NCBI GenBank assembly: GCA_965655795.1
Contig: CBFHHY010000006.1
Coordinates: 49,869 to 113,868, forward strand
Origin: TMED14 sp002167805
GTDB taxonomy: Bacteria > Bacteroidota > Bacteroidia > Flavobacteriales > Schleiferiaceae
DNA: 64,000 bases
Direction of reading: 5' to 3'
A program made the translations under genes and the position numbers. Positions within the stretch are counted from its first letter, which is position 1. Each line of letters starts with the position of its first letter. The notes beneath the pieces were generated by a model, which did not search any database, was not told the origin of the DNA, and saw nothing but the letters and a program-made list of their open reading frames with translations. Positions 1 through 8,799 of the stretch are shown piece by piece.

Positions 1-81
1 TGTGATCTAGAAGATTACCACTTAGCCAAAAAAGGTGAAATTCCAGATAGATATTGGAAGGCAATTCAGAAAATAAATTGA
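1..81 (+). CDS. C-terminal end of an unidentified protein (partial)
   Basis: An open frame enters from the left edge and stops at TGA 79-81, leaving 26 residues that end in KGEIPDRYWKAIQKIN. This is too little to name the protein. The GxIPxxYWxAI pattern resembles the recognition part of small Cro-like helix-turn-helix proteins, but that is only a guess. The next gene starts about 100 bases downstream, so it need not belong to the same transcript. Confidence 0.5.
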   Translation, partial: CDLEDYHLAKKGEIPDRYWKAIQKIN

Positions 82-179
82 TGGTTAGGCTTTACGCCCC
101 TGTGAAAGTTTACTTAAATTGACCAAATAATCAGTTCGTTGAAGATAATTGCTTATTTTTAGGCTTCAAATTTCTATGC

Positions 180-1124
180 ATGCGAGTTCTTAAGATCCAT
201 TTGATTCTGATCTCTTTACTTTTTGCTGGCTCCCTAGCAGCTCAGCAAGATGTTCAGTATACTCAATATTATCATAATCAAGTTGGTTTTAATCCTGGGG
301 TTGCTGGCAGCGCCGGAGCGATTAATCTCAACGTTGGTCACAGATCTCAGTGGGTTGGCTTTGAGAATGCTCCCACAAGCCAGAATATCAATGCAGATAT
401 TCCCTTGGAAATTCTTCACGGAGGCTTATTAGTTAATATCGTCAATGATCAAATTGGTTTTTTTCAAGATATATCTGCAGCAATAGGATATGCATATCAA
501 CTAGACCTAGGCCCCGGAAAATTAGGAGTTGGATTTTCTGTTGACTTTAAAAATAAAAATGTCAAAGCTGCTCAATGGATTTATCCAGATGGGACTAGCG
601 GCTCCAGCGACCCTTCTGTTTTTGCTCCAAATGCCACTGCTATGACCCCAGAAATGAATTTTGGAGCCTACTATGCAACCAATTTTTGGTACGGTGGCTT
701 GTCAACGAGTAGACTTCTTCAGAGTGAAGCCAACTTGGGCGCCACAGCAGCATATAAAAGTAAACTTCACTACTACCTCACGGGGGGGCTGAATATTCCT
801 TTTCAAGATTTAGATCTTGTGCTATCACCCAATTTTTTAATGAAATCAGATTTAAATTCCAATATCTCCTTAGATATGAATGTAAACGCAGTCATTAAGG
901 ATAAAATATCAGGTGGTTTTGGTTATCGTAACCAAGACGCCTTGAGTTTAATGGCTGGCTACAAAATTCTGCCATCCCTAAGGCTTGCCTATTCTTATGA
1001 TATTACAACTTCCTCACTTGCTGCTTTCAGCGGTGGAAGTCACGAGATATTTTTAAACTACAGTTTCAATATTGAAATTCCTCCCCGAATACAAGGAAGC
1101 TATAGAAACATAAGATTTTTGTAA
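180..1124 (+). CDS. porP: PorP/SprF family type IX secretion system membrane protein
   Basis: A 314-residue outer-membrane beta-barrel protein of the PorP/SprF family, which in type IX secretion anchors the machinery or its adhesin substrates to the outer membrane. Visible are an N-terminal signal peptide ending near residue 21 (SLAAQQ), the family opening DVQYTQYYHNQVGFNPGVAGS right after it, and alternating hydrophobic strands such as LNVGHRSQWVGF. The start is the ATG at 180; an overlapping ATG at 176 is out of frame. It lies 36 bases before gldK, the usual place for this gene in the gldKLMN operon. The family is certain; which paralogue it is (PorP or an SprF) cannot be told from sequence alone. 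Confidence 0.9.
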   Translation: MRVLKIHLILISLLFAGSLAAQQDVQYTQYYHNQVGFNPGVAGSAGAINLNVGHRSQWVGFENAPTSQNINADIPLEILHGGLLVNIVNDQIGFFQDISAAIGYAYQLDLGPGKLGVGFSVDFKNKNVKAAQWIYPDGTSGSSDPSVFAPNATAMTPEMNFGAYYATNFWYGGLSTSRLLQSEANLGATAAYKSKLHYYLTGGLNIPFQDLDLVLSPNFLMKSDLNSNISLDMNVNAVIKDKISGGFGYRNQDALSLMAGYKILPSLRLAYSYDITTSSLAAFSGGSHEIFLNYSFNIEIPPRIQGSYRNIRFL

Positions 1125-1160
1125 ATTGGCAGACTTTTTGCGACTAGATATTATTCAATT

Positions 1161-2591
1161 ATGAAAAAAATCGTTTTAACATCAAAAATATTTTCCCTGA
1201 TTTTATCGGGATTTCTTGTGTCGTGTTCTGGATCCAATCATGGTGAATTAGTTGGGGTCCAAAACAGACCAGACTTTTATCCATCTGACCCTTATGGCAT
1301 GGTTTACATTCCTCAAGGCTCGTTTAATGCTGGAAATGCAGATGTTGATGTTCCTGCAACTTTGACAGCACCTACAAAGACTGTAAGTGTGTCGTCTTTT
1401 TACATGGATGAAACTGAGATTACTAATAATGAATATCGCCAGTTCGTTCATTGGGTTCGAGATTCAATTTTGAGATATCGATTGGCAGAAGGCCTGGTTG
1501 AGGATTATGAATATATCTCCTATGCAGACCTTCAAAACCCAACATATTTTGAAGAGTATGTGGGTATTGAGTATCCCGACTCAATGCAGTCACACTTAGA
1601 TTGGAGCAAAAAATTATCCTGGGATTCAAGAAAATTCCCTTCTATCGAATATACTGAGGTCCTTGAAACAATGTATTTAGCGCCGGAAGAGCGTTATCTA
1701 GGTGGCCGTATGCTAGATTCACGACAATTAAATTACTTATACTTCTGGATTGATAAGCAAAAAGCAGCAAAAAAATCCAACAGAGTAAATATGGATTTCA
1801 CCGATGATGATGCCGATGGAATGACATATAACTACAAAGACTTCATAAAAGACGGGAAAAGCATATCAGATCGATCCAGCTTTTTTGAAAGTGAAACTAT
1901 TAATATATATCCTGACACTTTAGTTTGGCTCTCGGACTTCACTTACTCTTTCAATGAGCAAATGCATGATAATTATTTTTGGCACCCAGCCTATGACAAT
2001 TATCCAGTAGTTGGAGTAAACTGGAAGCAAGCAATGGCATTTTGCAACTGGAGATCGAGGTTTCGAAATGAATACTTAAAAGACAACAATGATTTTCAGG
2101 AAAGTGAATTCAGACTTCCAACTGAATCTGAATGGGAGTATGCAGCTCGTGGTGGCTTTGAACTTACGACTTACCCGTGGGGAGGCCCTTACACCACCAA
2201 TAGCTCAGGATGTTTCTTGGCTAATTTCAAGCCGTCAAGAGGAAACCTAACAGCAGATGGAGGATTTCATCCTGTAAAAGCAACTTCCTATGAGCCGAAT
2301 GGTTACGGACTCTATTGTATGGCAGGAAATGTCGCAGAATGGACCAGCACTGCCTGGGATGAAGCGAGTTATTACTATGTGGGAGATTTCAATCCAGATT
2401 TTAAATACAATGCAGATGAAAATGATCCTGAAACTATGAAGCGAAAAGTCATCCGTGGTGGTTCATGGAAAGATATAGCAGCATACCTTCAGGTAAGTTC
2501 AAGAGAATACGAATATCAAGACACAAACAAATCTTACATTGGATTCCGAACAGTGCAAAGTTTCCTTGGTAGAGATGCGAGAGATTTTTAA
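1161..2591 (+). CDS. gldK: Gliding motility / T9SS lipoprotein GldK
   Basis: A 476-residue lipoprotein. The signal peptide ends in a lipobox, LVSC, with Cys22. A formylglycine-generating-enzyme-like (SUMF1) fold follows from about residue 46: YGMVYIPQGSF, TEITNNEYRQFV, PVVGVNWKQAMAFCNWRS, RLPTESEWEYAARGG, AGNVAEWTS and a final IRGGSWKD...YIGFRT. In the T9SS, GldK (PorK) and GldN form the large periplasmic ring under the outer membrane; the SUMF1-like fold is structural rather than catalytic in this family. Its place between porP and gldL, with short intergenic gaps, fixes the name. Confidence 0.96.
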   Translation: MKKIVLTSKIFSLILSGFLVSCSGSNHGELVGVQNRPDFYPSDPYGMVYIPQGSFNAGNADVDVPATLTAPTKTVSVSSFYMDETEITNNEYRQFVHWVRDSILRYRLAEGLVEDYEYISYADLQNPTYFEEYVGIEYPDSMQSHLDWSKKLSWDSRKFPSIEYTEVLETMYLAPEERYLGGRMLDSRQLNYLYFWIDKQKAAKKSNRVNMDFTDDDADGMTYNYKDFIKDGKSISDRSSFFESETINIYPDTLVWLSDFTYSFNEQMHDNYFWHPAYDNYPVVGVNWKQAMAFCNWRSRFRNEYLKDNNDFQESEFRLPTESEWEYAARGGFELTTYPWGGPYTTNSSGCFLANFKPSRGNLTADGGFHPVKATSYEPNGYGLYCMAGNVAEWTSTAWDEASYYYVGDFNPDFKYNADENDPETMKRKVIRGGSWKDIAAYLQVSSREYEYQDTNKSYIGFRTVQSFLGRDARDF

Positions 2592-2635
2592 CTAATCATT
2601 TTAACTAAATTTTAAGTAACTAAAACTAAAACACG

Positions 2636-3289
2636 ATGGCATTAATAGATGTAGATGGAAAGCGATTTAAAAACTTCATGTCAAAACTTTATGGTTGGGG
2701 AGCAGCAGTAGTAATCATGGGTGCTTTATTCAAAATTATACACCTCCCAGGAGCAGACGCCATGCTAATAATTGGTCTGACAACGGAAGCGGTAATTTTC
2801 TTCATTTCAGCCTTTGAAAGCCCGGCTAAAGATTACGACTGGTCTCTAGTTTATCCTGAATTGACCACTTATGAACTCGATGGAGAAAAGGGCCGTAGAG
2901 GAACAGTGACCCAAGAATTGGATAAAATGATGGAGGAAGCTAAAATTGGCCCAGAGCTATTAACAAGTTTAGGTGATGGAATGAGAAAATTAAGCGATAC
3001 CGCCTCATCACTTAACTCGGCTACAGATGCAGCTGGCGCAACATCAGCATACAGTGAGCAACTTAATAGTGCTGCAAAAAATATGGAAGCATTAAATGCA
3101 TTATACGCAGTGCAACTAGAAAATACTACAAGTCAAGTAGAGATTCAGAATAGCCTCATGGAGAAATTAGGTTCCTCAATGGATGAATCTGAGGCACTGG
3201 CTAAAGAAGTAGGAAAACTCTCAGGCAACCTATCTCAACTTAATAGCGTTTATGGTAACATGCTTTCTGCAATGAGTGGTAACAAATAG
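2636..3289 (+). CDS. gldL: Gliding motility / T9SS motor protein GldL
   Basis: A 217-residue inner-membrane protein. Two transmembrane helices lie at about residues 19-36 and 42-60, followed by a long cytoplasmic alpha-helical tail rich in Ala, Ser and Leu. Helix 2 carries TTEAVIFFISAFE; Glu51 is in the position of the membrane glutamate that the family uses in the proton-driven GldLM motor. GldL forms a pentamer around two GldM helices. It lies 44 bases after gldK and 44 before gldM, so it is almost certainly cotranscribed with them. Length is normal for the family. Confidence 0.96.
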   Translation: MALIDVDGKRFKNFMSKLYGWGAAVVIMGALFKIIHLPGADAMLIIGLTTEAVIFFISAFESPAKDYDWSLVYPELTTYELDGEKGRRGTVTQELDKMMEEAKIGPELLTSLGDGMRKLSDTASSLNSATDAAGATSAYSEQLNSAAKNMEALNALYAVQLENTTSQVEIQNSLMEKLGSSMDESEALAKEVGKLSGNLSQLNSVYGNMLSAMSGNK

Positions 3290-3333
3290 AAGGTTTTTCA
3301 AAAGATATTAATCTCAACTAGAAAAGTAATAAA

Positions 3334-4869
3334 ATGGCAGCAGGAAATCTTACTCCCCGGCAAAAAATGATCAACATGATGTATTTAGTGCTAACGGCTA
3401 TGCTGGCACTTAATGTCTCAAAAGATATTTTATACGTCTTACATAAACTAGATGTAGGGATGTACGAAACTGTAAAAACTGTTGAAGCGGGGACCCAAAC
3501 TATTTATGCTGCAATTGAAGCACAAACCTCTGAAAATGAACGAGCAGTGCCCTTTAATGAGCGAGCAAAAGTTCTTAAAGCGAATTCGAACGAAGTGGAA
3601 GATCTTTTAGTAAAAACAAGATCCGAGCTCATTGAATTGACTGGTGGTATAGACACCGCTAATGATATGAGATTAGAAGGAGAAGATAATCGAAGTATCC
3701 CGAATAACTACATGATGAATGATGAGAGTATTGGAGGTGCTGGAGCTGCTAAGAAAATCAAATCAGAGCTAACAGAGTACAAAAAATATTTAATCGAAGA
3801 AATCAAACAAAACCCATCTCCTGTGACCGAAGAACTAATCGGAGAGATTAATCAAGCATTTGACTTTCAAGATGTCATGGAAGGAAAAAAGAAAGTTACA
3901 TGGGAAAAAGCCACATTTGCAGAATTACCCTTAATTGGCGTAATTCCTTTCATAACCGACCTTCAATCAAAAGTGAGACGAATGGAAGCCCGTGTTGCAG
4001 AATATTTCTACAGTCAAATCGATGCCTCTGCGCTAAAGTTTGATGGTGTAAGAGCTGTCGTTATGCCCAAAAGCACCTATGTCACGCAGGGTGATGTTTA
4101 TGAAGCAGATGTATTCCTAGCTGCATACAATAGTGGTAATCAGCCTGAATTCAGTGAAATAATACCAGAGGAAATTATTGATGGTGTGGGTAAAATTCGA
4201 GTTCCAGCAAGAGGTATAGGATCAAAAAAATTAACAGGTTCCATGACACTTCCTGGAGATGACAAAGTATATAACTATGATGTAGTTTATACAGTTGCTC
4301 CACCCAGTGTAGTCATATCTCCATCAAAGATGAATGTGCTTTATCGCAACGTAATTAATCCACTTGAAATATCCGTACCTGGAGTAGCCCCAACTGATAT
4401 AATTGTAAATGGTCCAGGAGTATCAGGTCGAAATGGAAATTATAATGCAGACATTACTAAAATCAAAGGGAAAGAAATTAAAATATCTGTGTCAGTAAAA
4501 GAAGAAAACGGAAAATTAAGAAGAGCTGGATCAAAGCTTTTTAGAATTAAAGGTCTACCTCAAGCAGTTGGTTCAGTATTTAAGAAGACTCAAGGAGTAA
4601 TGTCTTCAAGCCTCTTGAGCAAGGCAAAAGTAGAAGCTGAATATCAAGATTTCCCTTTTGACCTTCCCTTAAAAGTGGTGTCCTTTGAACTTAAAATGGA
4701 TGGTCAGCCACCGATGCAAGTAAAAGGTGATAAAATTCCTTCCAAGGCCAAACCTCTAATACAAAAGCTACGCCCAGGAAGTAGTGTTCAAATTCGTAAA
4801 ATCATTGCAAAAACTGCCAAAGGGGCTCGAATATCCAGAGTCGGTATTGTATCAATTGACGTTCAATAG
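3334..4869 (+). CDS. gldM: Gliding motility / T9SS motor protein GldM
   Basis: A 511-residue protein with a short cytoplasmic start (MAAGNLTPRQKM), one transmembrane helix at about residues 13-31 (MMYLVLTAMLALNVS), and a long periplasmic part of several beta domains. Arg9 of the TPRQKM motif matches the arginine known to pair with the GldL membrane glutamate. GldM is the shaft that carries torque from GldL to the GldK/GldN ring. The stop overlaps nothing; gldN follows after 2 bases, which suggests translational coupling. Confidence 0.96.
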   Translation: MAAGNLTPRQKMINMMYLVLTAMLALNVSKDILYVLHKLDVGMYETVKTVEAGTQTIYAAIEAQTSENERAVPFNERAKVLKANSNEVEDLLVKTRSELIELTGGIDTANDMRLEGEDNRSIPNNYMMNDESIGGAGAAKKIKSELTEYKKYLIEEIKQNPSPVTEELIGEINQAFDFQDVMEGKKKVTWEKATFAELPLIGVIPFITDLQSKVRRMEARVAEYFYSQIDASALKFDGVRAVVMPKSTYVTQGDVYEADVFLAAYNSGNQPEFSEIIPEEIIDGVGKIRVPARGIGSKKLTGSMTLPGDDKVYNYDVVYTVAPPSVVISPSKMNVLYRNVINPLEISVPGVAPTDIIVNGPGVSGRNGNYNADITKIKGKEIKISVSVKEENGKLRRAGSKLFRIKGLPQAVGSVFKKTQGVMSSSLLSKAKVEAEYQDFPFDLPLKVVSFELKMDGQPPMQVKGDKIPSKAKPLIQKLRPGSSVQIRKIIAKTAKGARISRVGIVSIDVQ

Positions 4870-4871
4870 TT

Positions 4872-5696
4872 ATGAAAAAATTTCTAATCGCCTGCTTTTT
4901 TATCGCCTCAAGCTCAATTTGGGGACAAGTGATCTCTCCTGAAGACGATGGCCTGGTTCCGAAAGGAGACATTCATTATTCGAATACCAGAGTAGTTCCC
5001 TACCCTTTTCTTAGACAAGATGATATGATGTGGGCAACACGCCATTGGGAAAGAATACAGGTTCAAGAGAAATTAAACCATCCTTTATACTATCCTGTTG
5101 CTCCTTTGCCGGATAGAAAATCAATGTTTGATGTTCTAAAAGATGCCATACTTATTGAGGGTAGTATTGTGGAAGTTTTTAGAGATGACCTTTTTGAACT
5201 TCCATTGAGTAACCAAGAAGTTGCAGGTATTATTTTTAGAGTAGATTCTATTACTGATCCAGATGACCCTAGTATTCTATTAGCCGTTGACTCAATAGAG
5301 TTAAAAGCTCCTAATGTTGTGGCTTGGGAATTAAAATCTGATTGGTATTTTGATAAACAAAGAGGTGAAATGAAAAACCGAATAATTGGAATTTCACCCG
5401 TAGTCAAAGACCCTTCGACATCTGAAATTTATAATATTTTCTGGATTTGGTTCCCGGATGCTCGTCAAGCTCTTTCAACAAATATTGCATATAACCCTGA
5501 TAATAACACACGAAGGTTGACTTTTGATCAGATATTACAGATGCGTTATTTCAATTCCATAGTCTTTAAAGAGGATAACGTTTATGATCGTGCAATTGAC
5601 GACTACAAGCAAAACAGACCAATGGAGCAACTTTTAGAATCAAAAAGAATTCGTGAGACCTTAAGAAATTACGAGCACGATTTATGGCAATTCTAA
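4872..5696 (+). CDS. gldN: Gliding motility / T9SS ring protein GldN
   Basis: A 274-residue periplasmic protein with a signal peptide (about residues 1-18, ending IWGQ), then the GldN/PorN sequence pattern: RQDDMMWATRHWERIQVQEKLNHP near the N-terminus, FDVLKDAILIEG, and a closing FNSIVFKEDNVYDRAIDDY segment. It partners GldK in the periplasmic ring. It is the last gene of the porP-gldKLMN unit and is followed by a terminator hairpin at 5713-5740. Confidence 0.95.
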   Translation: MKKFLIACFFIASSSIWGQVISPEDDGLVPKGDIHYSNTRVVPYPFLRQDDMMWATRHWERIQVQEKLNHPLYYPVAPLPDRKSMFDVLKDAILIEGSIVEVFRDDLFELPLSNQEVAGIIFRVDSITDPDDPSILLAVDSIELKAPNVVAWELKSDWYFDKQRGEMKNRIIGISPVVKDPSTSEIYNIFWIWFPDARQALSTNIAYNPDNNTRRLTFDQILQMRYFNSIVFKEDNVYDRAIDDYKQNRPMEQLLESKRIRETLRNYEHDLWQF

Positions 5697-5712
5697 AGTA
5701 AAAAGGTCAATT

Positions 5713-5740
5713 AGGTCGCCTCTAAAGCGACCTTTTATTT
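5713..5740 (+). terminator. Rho-independent terminator after gldN
   Basis: A perfect 7-bp stem, AGGTCGC (5713-5719) with GCGACCT (5727-5733), a 7-base loop and a TTTATTT tail. It sits 17 bases after the gldN stop and ends only 4 bases before the next start codon, so the oxidoreductase downstream must use a promoter inside or before this region, or read-through. Confidence 0.85.
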
Positions 5741-5744
5741 TATA

Positions 5745-6731
5745 ATGCATTTCGCTATAATTGGTCAAGGACTCGCGGGTTCCGCTCTTGCAATTCAAAC
5801 TGCAAAAAGGGGGCATGAGATCACGTGTTTTGATCTAAATGTTGCCAATAGTTCATCGCGGGTGGCAATTGGACTGGTGAACCCACTGGTTTTAAAAAAC
5901 AAGACTTTATTTGACCCATCTCAGGTTTACTTCAATTATTTTGATAGATTTTTTAAAGGCATTTCTAAATTATTTGGACGAGATTTTTTATCTCGAAATT
6001 TAATTCGAGAGGTTCTCCAGGAAAAGCAAGAAATTCATAACTGGAATTCATTACAAAACAATTCTAAATTCGATAGTTGTATTGGGCCCATTGAAAATTT
6101 AAATATTCCGACCATTAAAGGAATCGGAATGGGTATCATAAAGAATAGCTGCCGATTAGATATAAAAAGCTATTTGAAAACGATTCGCGAATGGCTGAAA
6201 GAAAATCATCATCTTCGTGATGAAAGAGTGGATTCCATAAGACTCATTGGAGAAAATATTTTAGTAAATGACGAAAAATATGACGGATTATTATTAGCTG
6301 AAGGAGTCGAAGCCTATTGGACAGAAAAAATATTTGGAAAGCTTGACTTAAGCCCCACAAAAGGAGAAGGTATTATTATAAAGAGTCGGAAATCTAATTT
6401 TGATTTTCCTATTCACAGAAATATATTTTTATTGCCAGAGAAAAAAAATATTTATACCGTAGGATCTACATTCAATCGTAATTTCTCTTTACAATCGCCT
6501 TCAGCTGAGGGGAAAGAATCTTTGATCAAAGATTTATCAAAATTGTTTTTGGATGATTATGAAGTTATAGACCATTGGGCAGGAATCAGGCCAACAACGA
6601 AAAATCGAAAAATTTGCTTCGGGTGGCACAGTAAATATAAAAATATTGGATTTTTAAATGGTTTAGGAACCCGGGGTGTACTAACTTCTCCATTTTACAG
6701 TAGTCACTTATTGTCAATTCATTCAAAATAA
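5745..6731 (+). CDS. FAD-dependent oxidoreductase (DAO-like)
   Basis: A 328-residue flavoprotein of the D-amino-acid-oxidase/glycine-oxidase superfamily. The N-terminal Rossmann motif GQGLAGSALAIQ (about residues 8-19) and the acidic end of strand 2 (CFDLN) bind FAD. A late HWAGIRPTTKNRK segment and GLGTRGVLTSPF near the C-terminus match the family's second FAD-contact region. It has no signal peptide. The substrate cannot be read from the sequence. It begins right behind the gldN terminator and is followed by a 97-base gap before the ABC-F gene. Confidence 0.8.
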   Translation: MHFAIIGQGLAGSALAIQTAKRGHEITCFDLNVANSSSRVAIGLVNPLVLKNKTLFDPSQVYFNYFDRFFKGISKLFGRDFLSRNLIREVLQEKQEIHNWNSLQNNSKFDSCIGPIENLNIPTIKGIGMGIIKNSCRLDIKSYLKTIREWLKENHHLRDERVDSIRLIGENILVNDEKYDGLLLAEGVEAYWTEKIFGKLDLSPTKGEGIIIKSRKSNFDFPIHRNIFLLPEKKNIYTVGSTFNRNFSLQSPSAEGKESLIKDLSKLFLDDYEVIDHWAGIRPTTKNRKICFGWHSKYKNIGFLNGLGTRGVLTSPFYSSHLLSIHSK

Positions 6732-6828
6732 GAAGAACTAACATCATTAAACTTTTTTACAATTTTATTTATTTTGCCTGAAAATAATTTAATATTTAGA
6801 TCAAGCAGTTGCTTAATTTTATAACCAA

Positions 6829-8790
6829 ATGTTGAGTGTAAATCAAGTTGGTTTGGCCTTCGGAGGAACAGACCTATTTAAGGACATATCTTTTCAAATA
6901 AACCCTGGAGAGAGAATTGGTCTCGTGGGTCGAAATGGAGCTGGAAAATCAACTCTTTTAAAGCTCATTGCCGGACAAATCTCTACTGATCTCGGAGAAA
7001 TATCTTTCCCAAATAATTTTAAAATTGGTTTTTTAACTCAAGACATTCCTTCATCTGGGAACCTCAGTGTTTGGGAAGAAGCCGCCTCCAGCTTTGTAGA
7101 AATTCAGTCCCTAGAGTATGAAATGCAAAAGCAAACTGAAGAATTAGAAACGAGAGAAGATTATGAAAGTCAAGGTTATATGGACTTAATTGAAAATCTC
7201 TCTGCGAATCAAGAAAAATTTCAAATGCTTGGCGGATATACATATCAAGCAGAAATGGAAAAAGTATTAATTGGTCTTGGTTTTCCTGCTGCTGATTTTA
7301 ATAAACCTCTTGAATCATTCTCTGGTGGTTGGCAAATGAGAGTGGAGTTGGCAAAAATATTAATGCAAAATAATGATGTTCTTTTATTAGATGAGCCTAC
7401 TAATCACTTGGATATTGAATCCATTATGTGGTTAGAACAATTTTTAGCCGAGAGCTCTCAAGCCGTTATTCTTGTTTCGCATGACAGAACATTCTTAAAT
7501 AATGCAACGACTCGAACCTTAGAAATTGTTTTAGGTAAAAGCTATGATTTCCCATGTCCCTACTATAAGTATTTAAGGCTAAGGGAGGAAATAAGAGAAA
7601 AACAAACGCAGGCGAAAATAAATCAAGAAAAAGAAATAAAACAAACTCAAGAACTTATTGAAAGGTTTCGATATAAAGCTTCAAAAGCTGCATTCGCCCA
7701 AAGTTTAATAAAGAAACTGGATAAAATGGAGCTAATTGAGGTAGATGATGAAGATACGCGAAATATGACTTTTAAATTCCCTGCAGCTCCTAGGTCAGGG
7801 AAAATTGTAAGTAAAATAATTGACTTACATAAAAGCTATGGCGAGAAAAAGGTATTATCCGGTATTGATATGGAAATTGTTCGTGGACAAAAAATAGCTT
7901 TCGTTGGTCAAAATGGTCAAGGGAAATCGACCTTAGTAAAAATTCTTGCGGAAAATCTTGATTTCAAGGGAGAGATAGAGACAGGACATAAAATATCTTT
8001 GGGCTATTATGCTCAAAATCAATCTGAAGCATTAGATGGATCGATAACAGTCTTGGAGACAATCGAAAATTCTGCACCAGAAAAAATTAGAATTTATGCA
8101 CGAAAGATGTTAGGTAATTTCATGTTTACTGGTGATGATGTGGAGAAAAAAGTTTCAGTTTTATCTGGTGGCGAAAGAGGTCGGCTGGCATTGTGCCAAT
8201 TAATGTTGAACCCAATTAATTTTTTAATACTTGACGAGCCCACAAATCATTTAGATATGCAAGCTAAGGACGTTTTAAAAAAATCTTTAGCTAGCTATGA
8301 TGGCACCCTGATTATTGTGTCTCACGATCGAGAATTTTTATCTGGTTTGGCAAGTGTCACATATGAATTTAAAGGGGGTAAAGTTAAGCAGCACCTTGGG
8401 GGTATTGAATATTTCCTAGATCAGAAAAAAATGCAAAACATGCGACAAGTAGAATTAGGAATTCAAGAAAAATCTGATTCAAAAGAAAAAAAGAAAAAAA
8501 CTATTCGGAATTCAAGGGATAAGTTTAAAAAAATTGAACGAGAATTCAAGAGTGCTCAAAATCAAGAGAAAAGTGCCCAAAAAGTTTATGAAAATTTACA
8601 ACATGAACTAGATATTTTAGAAGAAATATTATCAAACCCCATTGAATTCAAAAAGAAGTCAGGAGAACCCGGTTTCTATCAAAAATATGAGGATTTAAAA
8701 ATCAAATTAGAAAATTCATTCATCGCCTGGGAAAAAACAGTGGAAAAAAGTTCAGCACTAAATGAAGAATTGAAAAAATTAGAAACGTAA
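6829..8790 (+). CDS. ABC-F family ATP-binding protein
   Basis: A 653-residue soluble protein with two ABC domains and no membrane segment. Domain 1 has Walker A GRNGAGKST (34-42), signature SGGWQMRVEL and Walker B LLLDEPTNHLD. The interdomain linker is basic and helical, about residues 250-300. Domain 2 has Walker A GQNGQGKST (about 358), signature LSGGERGRLAL and LILDEPTNHLD. A charged coiled-coil tail covers about residues 540-653. ABC-F proteins act on the ribosomal E site during translation or antibiotic protection. The coiled-coil C-terminus recalls Uup/YdiF-type members, but the exact subgroup is not decided. pafA follows after 9 bases. Confidence 0.9.
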   Translation: MLSVNQVGLAFGGTDLFKDISFQINPGERIGLVGRNGAGKSTLLKLIAGQISTDLGEISFPNNFKIGFLTQDIPSSGNLSVWEEAASSFVEIQSLEYEMQKQTEELETREDYESQGYMDLIENLSANQEKFQMLGGYTYQAEMEKVLIGLGFPAADFNKPLESFSGGWQMRVELAKILMQNNDVLLLDEPTNHLDIESIMWLEQFLAESSQAVILVSHDRTFLNNATTRTLEIVLGKSYDFPCPYYKYLRLREEIREKQTQAKINQEKEIKQTQELIERFRYKASKAAFAQSLIKKLDKMELIEVDDEDTRNMTFKFPAAPRSGKIVSKIIDLHKSYGEKKVLSGIDMEIVRGQKIAFVGQNGQGKSTLVKILAENLDFKGEIETGHKISLGYYAQNQSEALDGSITVLETIENSAPEKIRIYARKMLGNFMFTGDDVEKKVSVLSGGERGRLALCQLMLNPINFLILDEPTNHLDMQAKDVLKKSLASYDGTLIIVSHDREFLSGLASVTYEFKGGKVKQHLGGIEYFLDQKKMQNMRQVELGIQEKSDSKEKKKKTIRNSRDKFKKIEREFKSAQNQEKSAQKVYENLQHELDILEEILSNPIEFKKKSGEPGFYQKYEDLKIKLENSFIAWEKTVEKSSALNEELKKLET

Positions 8791-8799
8791 CTTACAATC